A model generated the notes under the pieces. It did no database searches and was not told the DNA's origin. It saw only the letters and a program-made list of their open reading frames with translations. Below, piece after piece: positions 46,253 through 57,669 of a stretch of 64,000 nt of DNA. Each line of letters starts with the position of its first letter. Position 1 is the stretch's first letter. The DNA is from Calcarisporiella thermophila CBS 279.70 (taxonomy: Eukaryota > Calcarisporiellomycota). The position numbers and the translations under genes are program-made. The stretch is from positions 185,299-249,298 of the forward strand of contig NW_027192220.1 of NCBI RefSeq assembly GCF_041956535.1. Reading direction: 5' to 3'.

Positions 46253-48214
46253 TGTCCTCGCAGCTCCCCTCTAACCCCATCCTCCGCTTCATTGTCTGGC
46301 ATTACACTAATACATCCTACAATCGCTCCGAAAAGCAGCTCGAGCGCGAAAAGCATGTCCTTGGTTTAGTCCCCTTCAACCGCTGGCTCCTCATGCCTGC
46401 TGCGGTCCTCTTTCAGCTGATTTGCGGTAAGTACAGGGCTCATTTGTCATCGAGCATCCTGCTCGGTATTTATGCCTTCTTAACGCTCCCTTCAGGTTCT
46501 CTCTACGCATGGTCGGTTTTCAACAAACCCATCGACGTCGCTATTTACGGAGCTGATAGAGTAAGTACAGATTTTTTCTATTGTGTTCTGGTCTCGTGGT
46601 CTCTTCAATTCTAAATTTGTGCAACTTAACCCAAAAGGGGATGGCTCCGACAACGTTCTACATTGCGGTGGGATGCTTCGGTAAATCCAACTGATCCGAA
46701 GGACAAGCACCTTTCATTTTATCTAATCAGGGCATTGGTTGTCTGAATAGGTCTTGCTGCTGCCATTACTGGGCCTTGGCTCGAGAGAAATGGCCCAAGA
46801 ATTGGCGCTTACACCGGCTCCACGCTCTTCTTGCTCGGCAACCTCCTCTCAGCGGCGGGCATCCATTTCAAGCAGATAGGTCTCGTCTACTTCGGCTATG
46901 GAGTGGTGGGCGGCACTGGGCTAGGGATCTGCTACATCTCGCCGGTCTCGCCTCTCCAGAAATGGTTCCCCGACCATCGTGGCCTGGCCAGTGGGCTAGC
47001 GGTGTGTGGATTCGGCGCGGGATCCATCGCTCTTGCGAAAGTGCCTCTTCCCCTACAGGCTTTGGTCGGCCTTCCTCTCACCTTCGTTATCCTTGGATGC
47101 ATCTACTTCGTCGTGATGATTGCTTGCTCTGTAGTTTTCCGAGTGCCACCTCCTGGATTTACCGTCAACGGGATGGACATCAGTGGCCGCTCTGCCGCCA
47201 ATAAATGGGATAATTCAGACAATAAAGAGCAAATGGTCGGAGACGAAGAGAAAAAGGACCCCGAAGCCCAAGTCGTGAGCATTGCGCCCGAGCCAACCAT
47301 CTCCATGACGCTCATCGAGTCCATCTTTAGTCGCGAATATAGACTCATGTATATCATGTTTTTCGGAAATTGTAAGTTGAATAGAATGACGAGCGGTGGC
47401 AACGATGATTCTAATGCATTTTACTCTGCCACCCCTTCCCCCCCATTAGCAATTGCTGGGTTGGTCTTCATTTCGCGTCTCTGTAAGTGTTTTCTCTCCC
47501 CCTCTTCATACAGAATGTAGGATTCTAAATCGCGTATCTCTTCCAATAGCCAACATCATCTCCGACATCTTTGGGAAGGGCAAAGATGAGGCTGCGACGA
47601 TAGTGTCCATTAACGGTGGCTTCAACCTTGCAGGGCGGCTGCTCTTTAGTGCGGTATCAGACTATGTGGGAAGAAAGACTTGCTTCGTCTTCATGTTGAC
47701 GGTTCAAGTCATCATCCTCGGGTCCCTCTCCACCACTATGTTTACCCAGGCCTACTGGGCACACAACATCATCGTGTGGATTCTGACCTCGTGCTATGGC
47801 GCCGGTTTCGGAATCATCCCTGCTTTCCTCACCGACATGTTCGGCCCATCCAACATAGGTGCCCTCCATGGTATCATTCTCACCGCATGGGCGATTGCAG
47901 GGGTGGGGGGCGGTCTCGTGTTCACCGCCGTGTACAACTCGCTGATTGCAAGTGGGCAATACACCGCCAACTCCGTCGAGGTGTACAGCATCAACTTGTG
48001 GTGGATCTTTGCCGTTGCCCTGGTGGGCTTCCTCTTTTTGCTGCTGATTCGAACCAGCGTGCGAGATAGATTGATGCCGCCCGCCGAGGGAGAAATCCTG
48101 CGTATTCGCTTCTTTGGGCAGCTTATTCGCCTGCGAAAGTCGGGGGTTGAGGTCGTGTCCAAGAAGAAGGAGAACGAGGAATGGGAGGAGTTCTACATGC
48201 AGCAAAAGAACTAG
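46253..48214 (+). CDS. MFS transporter, oxalate/formate antiporter-like
   Basis: The start is ATG 46253 (MSSQLPSNPILRFIVWHYTN). A first exon with NRWLLMPAAVLFQLICGSLY is joined over GTAAG..TTCAG to AWSVFNKPIDVAIYGA. The next short exon reads GMAPTTFYIAVGCFG. After it come GLGICYISPVSPLQKWFPDH and RGLASGLAVCGFGAGSI, the signature of the OFA subfamily. The second half reads GNSIAGLVFISRLSNIISDI, NGGFNLAGRLLFSAVSDYVG, GIIPAFLTDMFGPSNIGALH and GWAIAG-like segments, with about 12 membrane helices in all. The long hydrophilic loop (residues about 240-290) is Glu/Asp/Lys-rich. Family members carry oxalate, formate or other monocarboxylates; the substrate here is not determinable. Five or six exons. 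The C-terminus is charged and cytosolic. Confidence 0.9.
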
Positions 48215-48926
48215 AACATTGTTTTGGATATGATACACTTGGCTTCTCTTGCATACATTTTTTTTTATCTTCTCATCTTATTATCAGAACAACTTTTTAA
48301 TTTTCTTTCCTTATTTATTAATCTTTTTTTTTTTGGACGCTTTGGATATTAAACTAACGTTTTTATACCACCTTACCATAGTGATTAGTCACCGTATTTC
48401 TATTAATATAACTTGCCCCCTACTTTATTTGTTTACCTTTTTCATATAATCAAACGTTTTATTAGACTAGGCCGTATGAATAGAGGTACGATTTCTTTCT
48501 CTTAACATTAACGTTAACGTGGAAGGGTCCCTTGTTTGTTGGCTTGGGACCTTATTCATAAGCAAATCGCATCAAGCATAACCAGCATATGGGCGGTTTT
48601 CTGTATTGAGGGAGCATACCTGCAACAAAGTGTTGCGTATTGGGCAAACGGTTGACGGAGATCAATGTATTAGAGGGGAGATAGTGCTAAAGAGCAAGCG
48701 TGGGTTGTGTTTAGGCTTGATATTGATCAACTTCACTTTACAAACGCGTACATAGGGGATGAATAACCAAAACTAACGAGAGACAGGGCGAAAGAACGAA
48801 GGCGGATATCAAATGAGAGAGAATAAACAATGAAAAATCGTTTTAAACTACTTTGGGAGAGGGAGCACTGTACTAGGGAATTGTAAAGATATTTACAATA
48901 CATATTAAGCGGTTCTTTATCCGTTA
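48215..48926. other. Convergent spacer, T-rich
   Basis: Between two convergent genes. T-rich at 48250-48460, consistent with 3' ends. No frame is supported. Confidence 0.6.
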
Positions 48927-49532
48927 TTAGTCCTCCTTCTTCTCCCCCTCATTCACCAGCTTGCCCACGATGTTGTACTTGCCCTGGAAATGGGCCTCCC
49001 ATTCATCCAGGGCCTCCCGCTCTTCCGCGGTCAAATCCTCAAGCGTGTCAATGGGTTGGTCAAGGGGAGTTAGCATTTCGGTGGAGAAAGACTCCTTCGC
49101 CAAGCCGCGCGAAGCATCGCGGCCAGCAAAGTTTCCATAAGGCCCGTCTATCAATTAAGACCAGGAAAAACGTCAGCCATTAGAAATTATCCAATGATGG
49201 TAACGAAGTAGCCAATTAGTCATTCAAAAGTGACATTTACCGGGTCCGTAAAAGTTTCGGCCGCGTGTTACATCGAACACATTGCCTTTAACTGCTAGTA
49301 GAATGGGAGCGCTCGGATCTTCACGCCCATTGAAATGAGCCAGTTCACGAGGGGTGTAATGGCGGAATACGATCACGGACGGATGTCTGGGCTTTGGAAG
49401 CGCAGCAGGGCGGGTGAAACAGTTACGGAGGGCGTACACTAGCACGGCGAGGAGAGCCCAATTAATCGGATTGGATTTGAGTTGATCGACAAGCGTGGTA
49501 AGTGAAAGACTGAAATTCGGCATCCTGGGCAT
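48927..49532 (-). CDS. DAP1: Membrane-associated progesterone receptor-like haem protein (Dap1/PGRMC)
   Basis: PGRMC/Dap1 proteins bind haem and support cytochrome P450 enzymes such as CYP51 in sterol synthesis at the ER. The start at 49532 gives MPRMPNFSLSLTTLVDQLKS; a second Met four codons in is equally possible. One membrane segment (INWALLAVLVYALRNCF) precedes the cytochrome-b5-like domain: FRHYTPRELAHFNGREDPS, ILLAVKGNVFDVTRGRNFYG. An intron of about 95 nt (GTAAAT..TGATAG) follows, then PYGNFAGRDASRGLAKESF. The Tyr of NFYGP expected to ligate haem is present. The tail ends LTAEEREALDEWEAHFQGKY and NEGEKKED. Length is about 170 residues, as usual. Confidence 0.93.
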
Positions 49533-50481
49533 GAAAAATATTGATGGTCAGAAGGCCAAGAGAGTTGCAATTTTTGCCACGAAGTGAAAAAAAAAGTGCT
49601 ATTTCTATCCTATGTTATGTTAAACTTCCAACCACACCTTCGGGATATTGGCAAGATAGTCTGGAGCAATTAGCCGCGGAAACAGCCCTACCGGAACCTG
49701 AATTTATACTTGGATGATTCAATTCCCAACGAATACCCACCCCAACCTTGAATATCGATGGTAGGGATCAGCTCGCCTCACTTGGAGTTGGACTATATGA
49801 CTTCACTTTTCCGACAATGGACTTGCTCCTTGATTCGCGTGTCCCCAGGCTCGTAAGCAAACCCTTTATGGCTAAATCCGAGAGTACCGAAGGATAAAAA
49901 CTCTCCCAAAATAAAGAATAAGCCATTAGTAATGAATAAAGCGCCTGTAATCCCTGTGCTGATACTCAAATCCTTTGGTCAGCCACACTAGCGAGGCTAA
50001 CTGATCATCGATGTGAACCAATCGGTACAAGGATCTAGGAAAGCAGAGGTCCAGGGAGGGTTACAAATTAGTTGAATTTGTAAAATATCCTCTCCTCAGA
50101 AAGGGACGGCAAGATAATCAAGCCCAAGTGAACTAGGTAAACATATCTATTTCAGTGAGCTAGCTGAATGGGCGTTTGGTGGTGGTGGTGGTGGTGGTAG
50201 GTGGTGGTAGTTCCCGTCTCTAATGTCGCAACAGTGAAATCTTTTTTCCTAGGACGCGCATGGTTTGATACCCAGAGTGGGTTGGGCTATTGACGCTTCA
50301 AATCAATAGGACACAAGTCCTAGTGGATGGGTACTTTTTTTGCAAAAAAAAAGGCGTATTAACAAGGCAAATTACAGGATAAAGCAGCAGTAGAGAGAAA
50401 AAGAAAAAAAAAACACACATCTGTCTCTAATTGCAAAGCTGGTAAATAAAAAAAACATGGTGAAAATAGAAGCAACAAAGT
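49533..50481. other. Intergenic region with a GGT repeat
   Basis: About 950 bp without a supported frame. It carries the Dap1 promoter and ends in A-rich sequence near 50340-50460. A GGT trinucleotide run lies at 50178-50209. Confidence 0.6.
50178..50209. repeat. (GGT)n microsatellite
   Basis: Seven GGT units, one imperfect step, then two more units. It is outside any recognised gene. Confidence 0.9.
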
Positions 50482-53400
50482 TCACATCCGCGTCATTGCC
50501 CATTCTCGCTCTCTCTCTAACTTTTCTTTACAGGAGTAGTGCACCACAGCGCCGTTCGGAAAGACCACGAATGCACTGTTCCCAATTCGTTTTGTACATT
50601 GCGGACACATCCGATCCTCGGTGATTTTCACGGCTCGAGACCGATAATAGACCAGCTGCTCTCTGATTTGCACTTGTTCCGCACGAAGCAGGTTCAGCAC
50701 TACTTGGTTGGCTCGATAGTTCTTGTTCGTTTCGCGGATATATTTCTCGAAAAAGGGGTAGAGCTCTGAGATGCGGATCTGCAATGGAAGAAGTCGCATT
50801 GCTTCGAGTGCATTAACCTGAGAGCCGTGTCTGGAGAGGAGTTGGACGGCATCTTCAATCTTGGGGGAATGTCCTTGTGCAGGGAGAAGATAGACTCGCA
50901 GTAGGGAGAGATAAACATCGCGGGTCTGCTCGTCCTCGGGGTCATAGTGACGATTGCAATAGCTGTGTGTGGGGGAAATAAAAGTGAGAAGGAAACAGTG
51001 CGAGCCGGACGAAATGGCAAAATGCACTTACTCCTCCGCCATGCCGGGGTCGTTTAGTTTGTGCACGTAGATGTTCAGGGCTTGGTCATGCTGCCCAATC
51101 CGACTTAGGAGAATCGCACGCTCATGGTATAGACCTATTAAGATGCCAGATTGTAGTTGAGCATTGGCAAAACCATGCCAATCATCACGGATCATGCATA
51201 CCATCGATCGGAAGTTGGCTCAATACTCTCTCTGCCCGATAGTAGGTGGATTGCTCTAGGAAAAGCAGCAGTTTTCTTCGTTCGCTGCTCATCTCTTCGT
51301 AATGGGCTTGGCCGTCGAGCTCTCCATGCTCTTGCATCTTGGCCAGATAGGAGCTAATGAGCCGGTTGTGGAGGTCCGGGGTTTCATCACCTAGGTTGTG
51401 GATGATGTATTCAAGATATTGGATCGAGAGATCAAGCGAAAAGGTCTCTAAATGCTCAAGCACTCGCTCGCGTGGGAGCTCCTCGACGCCAGGGTATTCG
51501 TCCATGAAAATCTGCAATTAGATTGCATCAGCCCCTCTTCCGATGATGGCCGGCGTGAAAACAAACACAAACCTGCATCCCATTTTCCGGGTCGACTTCA
51601 AGCACCCATGTCGAATATTCCAGAATCAGATCAAGGTGCTCGGAGTCCAGTCGCTGCAGGTAGGAGACGGTCGGCCAGATGCCCCGCAGCGGACCCTCGC
51701 CCGACTGTCCGATCCTGTTAAACACACAAATTGCAGTTAGACCTAATAAGGAATAGGAATGTGAACCTCAACGAGTAGGACCCGTACTCTTTCAATAGGT
51801 CCAGGGCTTTGCGATGCAGTCCCTTCCCGTTATACATATCCACTAGCTCTCGATACCTCTACAAGAAAAAAGGTTAGTCTCTATTCATGAGGCTCATCGA
51901 ACAGCTCAAGCGCAAGCAACCTTTCGTTCCAACAACAAGTGCTCCACCTCGTCCACCCGGCAATGGTTTTGCACTCGTAAAAGGGGGCCCACCAAGGCTT
52001 CATTGGTCATCATATAGGCTTTTAGCAAGGTCGTGTCCACCAATTGCGCCATGGCACTCAGTTCTTCGTCGCTCTTTGCGTCCATCCCGGATCCAGACGA
52101 GGACACGGAAGATGCCAAAGGCACCGGTCGTGACCCATCCTCGGCCCGCTGATGCTCACGCTGTTGGAGGGCCTTGTAAACTTTCTGGCGTCTATCGGTC
52201 AAAAACCGGATGAGATACTGCGTTGCTTCCTTGAGATCGCCTTCACTCAATGGAGATGAAATGGTTTCGTTGTCAGAATGGCTGTGTTGAGAGGCATCTT
52301 CCTTTTGATCCCGTAGATCTCGCCCCTCCTCTTCTGTGCCGTCCGAGTCGGGTGTCTCCGATGTCTCGGCATCCCTTTTGTCGTCTGCTTGGGCTCCGTT
52401 TGGTTTTGCACTCGCAAGCGAGCCGGCAATCGTTTCAGGGTATAGGGCAATGACTTCGCTTGGATCGGTTTCGAGCTCTTGGAATATTAGGATGGCCTCA
52501 TCGAAGCGCTTTTGGAGGAAAAGATAGTGCGCATATCGCGATTGAATTTCGCGCATTTTTTGCTCCTACATACAGACTGTTGGATACACCATTTGGAAAA
52601 GCGACCTACGTACTTAAGAGTTACCTTGTCATCAAATAACACCGGCTCGATTTGTTCCAGCAGACTTAACGCCTCCTCAAACTCGCATTTCTCCACGAGT
52701 TGATCCACCTTTTGGAAGAGCCATGATGCATGATCAGGTTTGCCATCCAATTATCTCGAGAAATGCTCACGAGTCTATATTGAAAATGGGACTTACTTGA
52801 TGAGCAAAGCTGTAGGGTGTAAGTCTTGACAACTGGGTTGAACTTCCAATATAGAGAAGTTTGCCTTGATTGAGCAATCGCGCCTGGGGCAACTCGATGA
52901 TTTGGACCAAAGTTTGCGACGCAATGTTGCGTACTTCGATATGTCTGGGAAGGATGGCAACCAAGTACGGGTATGAATAGCCTTTTTTTTTACAAATGAA
53001 GACAAACAAGAGGACAGGGGTGAATCATTGCTAAAATTCGTCAACCTCACATCACAGCATACCCATTATCTCTGGAGGCTCAGACCACTCGATGCCTTCT
53101 TTTCTAGTAGGAGTTCCGTCCAATCCAACAAAAATGCTAACATCTACACGTAGGGCAGAAGATGGAAGAAAAATCAATTAAAGCTGCATCCATAAATAGC
53201 CAACCACTGAGGCCATTACTCTCTTTCGCCAACAAAATCTCGTTATTTGGCAACCGGGTAATCAAAGGTTTACTGTAGCGTGTGCCAAAGGAAGACACAT
53301 TCGCATAGAGGGTATTCCATGTGCCAAGTGCAGTCGAAGTGTCATGAGTGGGTGGTGGAGTTAATAAGTCTTTGATGTTGCCCGTGTTGATATCTAGTAA

Positions 53401-54183
53401 TGCGTAATCGGAGGTGAATCCGAGGCAAATCTTGCCTGAGCCAACCCAGGCCATCGCACGCACCCTATCTGGCAGTGGCAGCTCCTGACATTCGGATAAG
53501 TGAAGTTTAAACAAGGGTGCGGGCGTTGATGTAAAAGATAGATAAATTATGCGTACCTTGGTGTCTGAAAACTCAGAGTCTTTCCATATGAATATAATGA
53601 GCTTTTTCCGGACTGCTACGAAAAGCCGCGTAATTAACTGAGGAATGCCGTCCGTCTCGCTCATTTCCACGCAAGTATTGAGGCAAAAAATATTAGCACC
53701 ACGAGTTTTCGTCAAATGATTGCGAAGGGTGAGGGTTCGGAGATCGTGAAGACTAATAAGTCCATCTAAAATGTAGATATTAAATAAAAAAATAAATGTT
53801 CCAAAATCGCGGATTAGCATCAAAGGATAGGCCAGAGTATATATATTCCGACCTACCTGACAATGATACTAGAGCATCGATTTCCTTTATGATATCCATT
53901 TGCTCAATAGGGCGCCTGGAGAATGATTTCTTTGTCTCCAAAAGAGTGACCGACACTTCTACATCATCGCCAACGACAAGAGGTTCTTTGACCTCATATA
54001 CATACAGCTGACCGTTGGCAGTACCAACGAGCAGGCGATCGCCTATGAAAAGCAGAGAATGCAAGATCAGCCTAGTTAAAACGTAGCTGGCCAAATAACA
54101 CAATGGCTACCATAGGCAAAGATGGATTCGATCTTCACGGGCAGTTTATCTAGCGCGGTTGATACTTGAAATGCATCGTGCAT
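50482..54183 (-). CDS. VAM6: VPS39/Vam6 (TRAP1-like) HOPS subunit
   Basis: VPS39 is a HOPS tethering subunit binding the Rab7/Ypt7 end at vacuole or late-endosome fusion. The start at 54183 gives MHDAFQVSTALDKLPVKIES. The N-terminal CNH/beta-propeller is spread over several exons: DRLLVGTANGQLYVYEVKE, DALVSLSDGLISLHDLRTL, RVRAMAWVGSGKICLGFTSD and YSYPYLVAILPRHIEVRNI. Clathrin-repeat-like helices follow (VDQLVEKCEFEEALSLLEQI, YAHYLFLQKRFDEAILIFQE). The C-terminal zinc-binding module is diagnostic: MCPQCTKRIGNSAFVVFPNG then VVHYSC. The protein is about 950 residues from about ten exons, and a low-complexity insert lies near 52250-52430. No break is seen. Confidence 0.92.
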
Positions 54184-54597
54184 GGCGACACAGCGTGTGA
54201 GGATGGAGGAGATTGAATGGGCTTAAGCGATGAATGTGAAAGGGGAGAGAGAATACAATCGGATTGGGAATATATGCGCGTGGAGGAGAGCAGGGAAAAT
54301 GTCTAAATCGATGCAAAAATTGTACTATCTGAAATCTAATTAAATGGACGACCATTTGTGCACCACTCTATGCCCACCGTCAAAACCTCTTAAGAGGCTT
54401 CCGTGTAGGTGCATTTTTTAGGGAAAAGTCCAAAGGAAAAAGCCCAATTCCTTCAGACCCTAGGCGGACGATATTGTACAGAAAGAAGACGATGCAATAT
54501 TTATTATATGATTAAGCTATTCTACCCTTAGAAATGCCAGATAGGAGAATGAAGAAATACACATAATGGAACAGAATTATTAAAGGATGGCAAGAAT
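54184..54597. other. Spacer between VPS39 and the Gly/Ala-rich gene
   Basis: About 410 bp holding the VPS39 promoter (minus strand) and the 3' side of the next gene. No frame is supported. Confidence 0.6.
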
Positions 54598-54990
54598 CTA
54601 ATTTCCTCCACGTCCACGTTGACGGAAGCCTCCCCGACGCAAACCCTTCGCCTTTCCTCCAGCCCCGCCAGCACCAGCACCAGCACCAGCGCCGGCTCCA
54701 GCCGCGGCCGCACCAGCCCCTCCTCCAGCAGCTGCCCCTCCCAAATTCTGTCCCACCGCGCCGACCACGTTGGCGGCAATGTTAAGACCCTTAGCCGCGC
54801 CCATGTTGCCAGCGCCTTGGGCTCCAGCGCTGAGACCCTGCTGTACTGCACTTAGGACGTTGGAGGCGATATTTAATCCAAATCGTTTGTCATGGTGTAC
54901 CGTGTTGGCTGCCTCCTGCTGGCTCTCTGCAGAAACGGCCCCCAGTATCATGAAAAGGGCCAGGGAAACAAGGGAGAATTTGGCATGCAT
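54598..54990 (-). CDS. Secreted Gly/Ala-rich precursor with a Kex2-like site (130 aa)
   Basis: ATG 54990 gives a signal peptide, MHAKFSLVSLALFMILGAVS, cut probably after SA. A short propeptide (ESQQEAANTVHHDKR) ends in Lys-Arg, a Kex2/kexin site. Two related amphipathic units follow: FGLNIASNVLSAVQQGLSAG and KGLNIAANVVGAVGQNLGGA. Then comes a Gly/Ala repeat block and a very basic end (RRGGFRQRGRGGN). There is no cysteine and no intron. It looks like a processed peptide or wall-associated structural protein; an antimicrobial or amyloid role is possible because of the amphipathic repeats, but this is a guess. I do not recognise the family. Confidence 0.7.
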   Translation of the reverse strand: MHAKFSLVSLALFMILGAVSAESQQEAANTVHHDKRFGLNIASNVLSAVQQGLSAGAQGAGNMGAAKGLNIAANVVGAVGQNLGGAAAGGGAGAAAAGAGAGAGAGAGGAGGKAKGLRRGGFRQRGRGGN

Positions 54991-57669
54991 GGTAATAGGA
55001 AATGTGGGTTGCAAAGTAGGCTTGGAGAAATGTCAAAGGCTATTTTTTTTTCTTCTCCCAAGCACGTCGGCGGATCCGCCGTGCTTATAAAGGTTGTCGC
55101 CGTGTTGCATCCGGGCTCCATCTTTTTTTGAAAAAAAAAGCTACCCGCATCTATGTGAGAGAGGGATATTGATTTTAGGTGACGTTTTTCCCGCTTTCCC
55201 GGATTTCACAGTTCGGATTTACGACGAGTTATTTGAAAAAGGGAAATTATAAGCAAGGATAGCGGTGCGATACATGCGGCCGTGTGTAATGGGTGCCAAT
55301 TTGCCGTGGAGAGGGTTGGATTGATGGTTGCCTTCCCAATTCGGCTCCTTAAGCAGAAACCTGTGGGCCTTATTAGTCATAGCCTTTAGGCGGAATGCTG
55401 CGGGTAATCCTAATTGCGATAAATGGAACACGGATTTTTTGTTTTGTTCGGATTCTTGTGCTGAAGGAGATTTCAGGTGGGTTAAGATCCCTGATTTTGC
55501 GAGCTCACCCAGCCTGTTAAGCTACACGAGGCGGTCTCTTCCACTGAGCCGCGATCAAAGTATATCTTGTAAAACAAGTTCTCGTAATAATGCGGCCACA
55601 GGGGACCCCTCAGCATCCGCCCGGTCAACATAACGCGGATAATATCATATTTAGTTCAGATTGAAGTGATCAAGCTAATATTCAGATTCAATAGGTGCCG
55701 TTTAGCTAACAGGGCGGAGGTTACCCCATCTCACTAAGCACATTCACACCAGTGACACTGGTGAAATAAAGCAAAAAGGGTGGTCTTCTGCCTAAGAGGT
55801 TTGAAAGGAATTCAGCATAGAGGGAACTCGGTCGACCAGCTATACGCTTGGCCATCACTATTAGATGGCAAAACCTCTTGCAACCAGACTCATAAATCCC
55901 ATTGCCTGCTTGATGTTTAGGCAAGCAGATATGGGAGCAAAAAGGTAGCTTTTAACTAGGCCTATAGAGTTTATAAGGAGCCTTAGAAAAAACATACAAT
56001 AAAGGCCTTGGGGCTTTTCTCCTCGAAACACTTTATGGTGAACCATGCGGTTCAGAGGACTATAGTCTCCCCTCTAGTCACTTGACCTTAAGGGTTGTCG
56101 CAGTTTGAGAGAGTTGGTTTCCTCACAGGAATACTTGTCTTTATCTTGATGAGGGAGCAGAAAGTGTTGTCCTCATCTCCTCCCCCCAAAATGGCCTACC
56201 CACTCTGGTACACTGCATTGCTTAGGCGATGTCGGAAAAGAACCCACTTTGAGCCACGCTGCGTCTTCATTCAGTTGGGTGTTTATACAGAGTGTGAACA
56301 TAGGGTAGGACAATCTTAGCCGGCAGAGAACGATGTTCGCTCTGTCGTCCATTGAACTACAAAGGCTGAATAAGTAAATCAGGAGGTGAATCGAACCCGG
56401 GCCCAACCTGGTCAGTGTTCCTGGTGCAATGATTTTCCCAAATTTCACCTGATAAACTGGGAGCCTATTTTGATCCCAGCACTAAGATGAGGTACATTGG
56501 ATGGCGGTGGCACTATTTCTACAGGTATGACTAGGTAGAGCCGACGCGCACCAAAGTAACTTGAGGATGATCGGGGGGACTAAAGTGTTCCAACTAAAGT
56601 GCTCAATTTGCTTCGCCAGAGTAGGTTAAAACGGGATAAGGTAAGTGGCCGTACCGTGCTTAGCCCGTACGGCGCCATGATCATAGGATCATTTAGTCAT
56701 CATTTATGTGGTGATGCTTGGTTCAATGGGTGTGTTCAGCCATCTTCATTAAGGCTCAATCTCCCCCCTTCAAGTACTAGTCCATTTAGGTTGTAGAGGG
56801 TGTATACCTCAATCCGTCGATTCAACTCTATTTAATAAACTCAAACTTAGCATTCGGAGCCCCTGGCCTACCATGCAAAAATAGGTTTACTTTTGCAGCG
56901 AGTGCTCTATTACATTTAGTATATCACCACAAGGCGATGGAGCGACCGCTTGATTTAATGGCAAACCATAGGCCTACAGGGTTGGTTCAGGGATGAGGAG
57001 ATTTCAGATTTATAAGAAAAAGGAAATTAAAATTTAAAGCTGGGGGGTCGGAGTATACCGGAGGGGGGATTATTAGGCGTCGGTTGGAATGGTTTGTTTT
57101 TTCAAGCGTACAACTGCGTTCACTTCGCATCTTCGAATTCATACGGCGGTAAAATGGGCAAACCGTAGAGGTCGAGTGTTTTGAGGCGTTATTATTTTAC
57201 TCTTTCTATATCCAACCGACCCTTCCCCTCCTCCTCCTATTCCCCCCTCCCCCCTAACCCAAGAGGTATCCCAGGCACGCATTGATCTCTATCAAGAGAA
57301 GCGGGATACCATCGATTTCAGGGACCAGCGGGGTTTGCAGGATTTACCACGTTGGCCAAAGTCGTGTAGGCCATGAGGTTTCGTGAGTGGCTAAAAACCT
57401 AGAATACGGCTGGTTATGTAATGGCCATGCATTTAGAGCGATTTTGTGCAAGCATCGTCTATTGTTTGTATTCCACTCGAAGGTCCCAATGCCTTGGCTA
57501 CTAGGTGTGGCCAAAAACCACACCAAGATTGGGCTAGCCGGAATTCGAAAACCGGGTGAGCCATTCAGATATAAGGCGGTTGATCTCTCGAAGCTCTCTC
57601 TTCATATAGCAACCCTCTTGGCTCATTGGATTGTGGCTCCCCTTCCTTCACTTTCTCCCTACTCCCCCC
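54991..57669. other. 2.7-kb gene-free region
   Basis: No frame longer than about 100 codons is supported. A small palindrome CACCAGTGACACTGGTG lies at about 55748-55764. A B-box-like word at about 56390 on the minus strand does not fold into a tRNA. Composition changes near 55300 and 57050 hint at old inserted DNA, but no element is recognised. Confidence 0.5.

Noticed and set aside
56370-56460. tRNA gene on the minus strand (GGTTCGATT B-box-like word)
   Set aside because: The T stem does not pair (only two of five positions), and no acceptor or anticodon arm can be drawn at the right distances.
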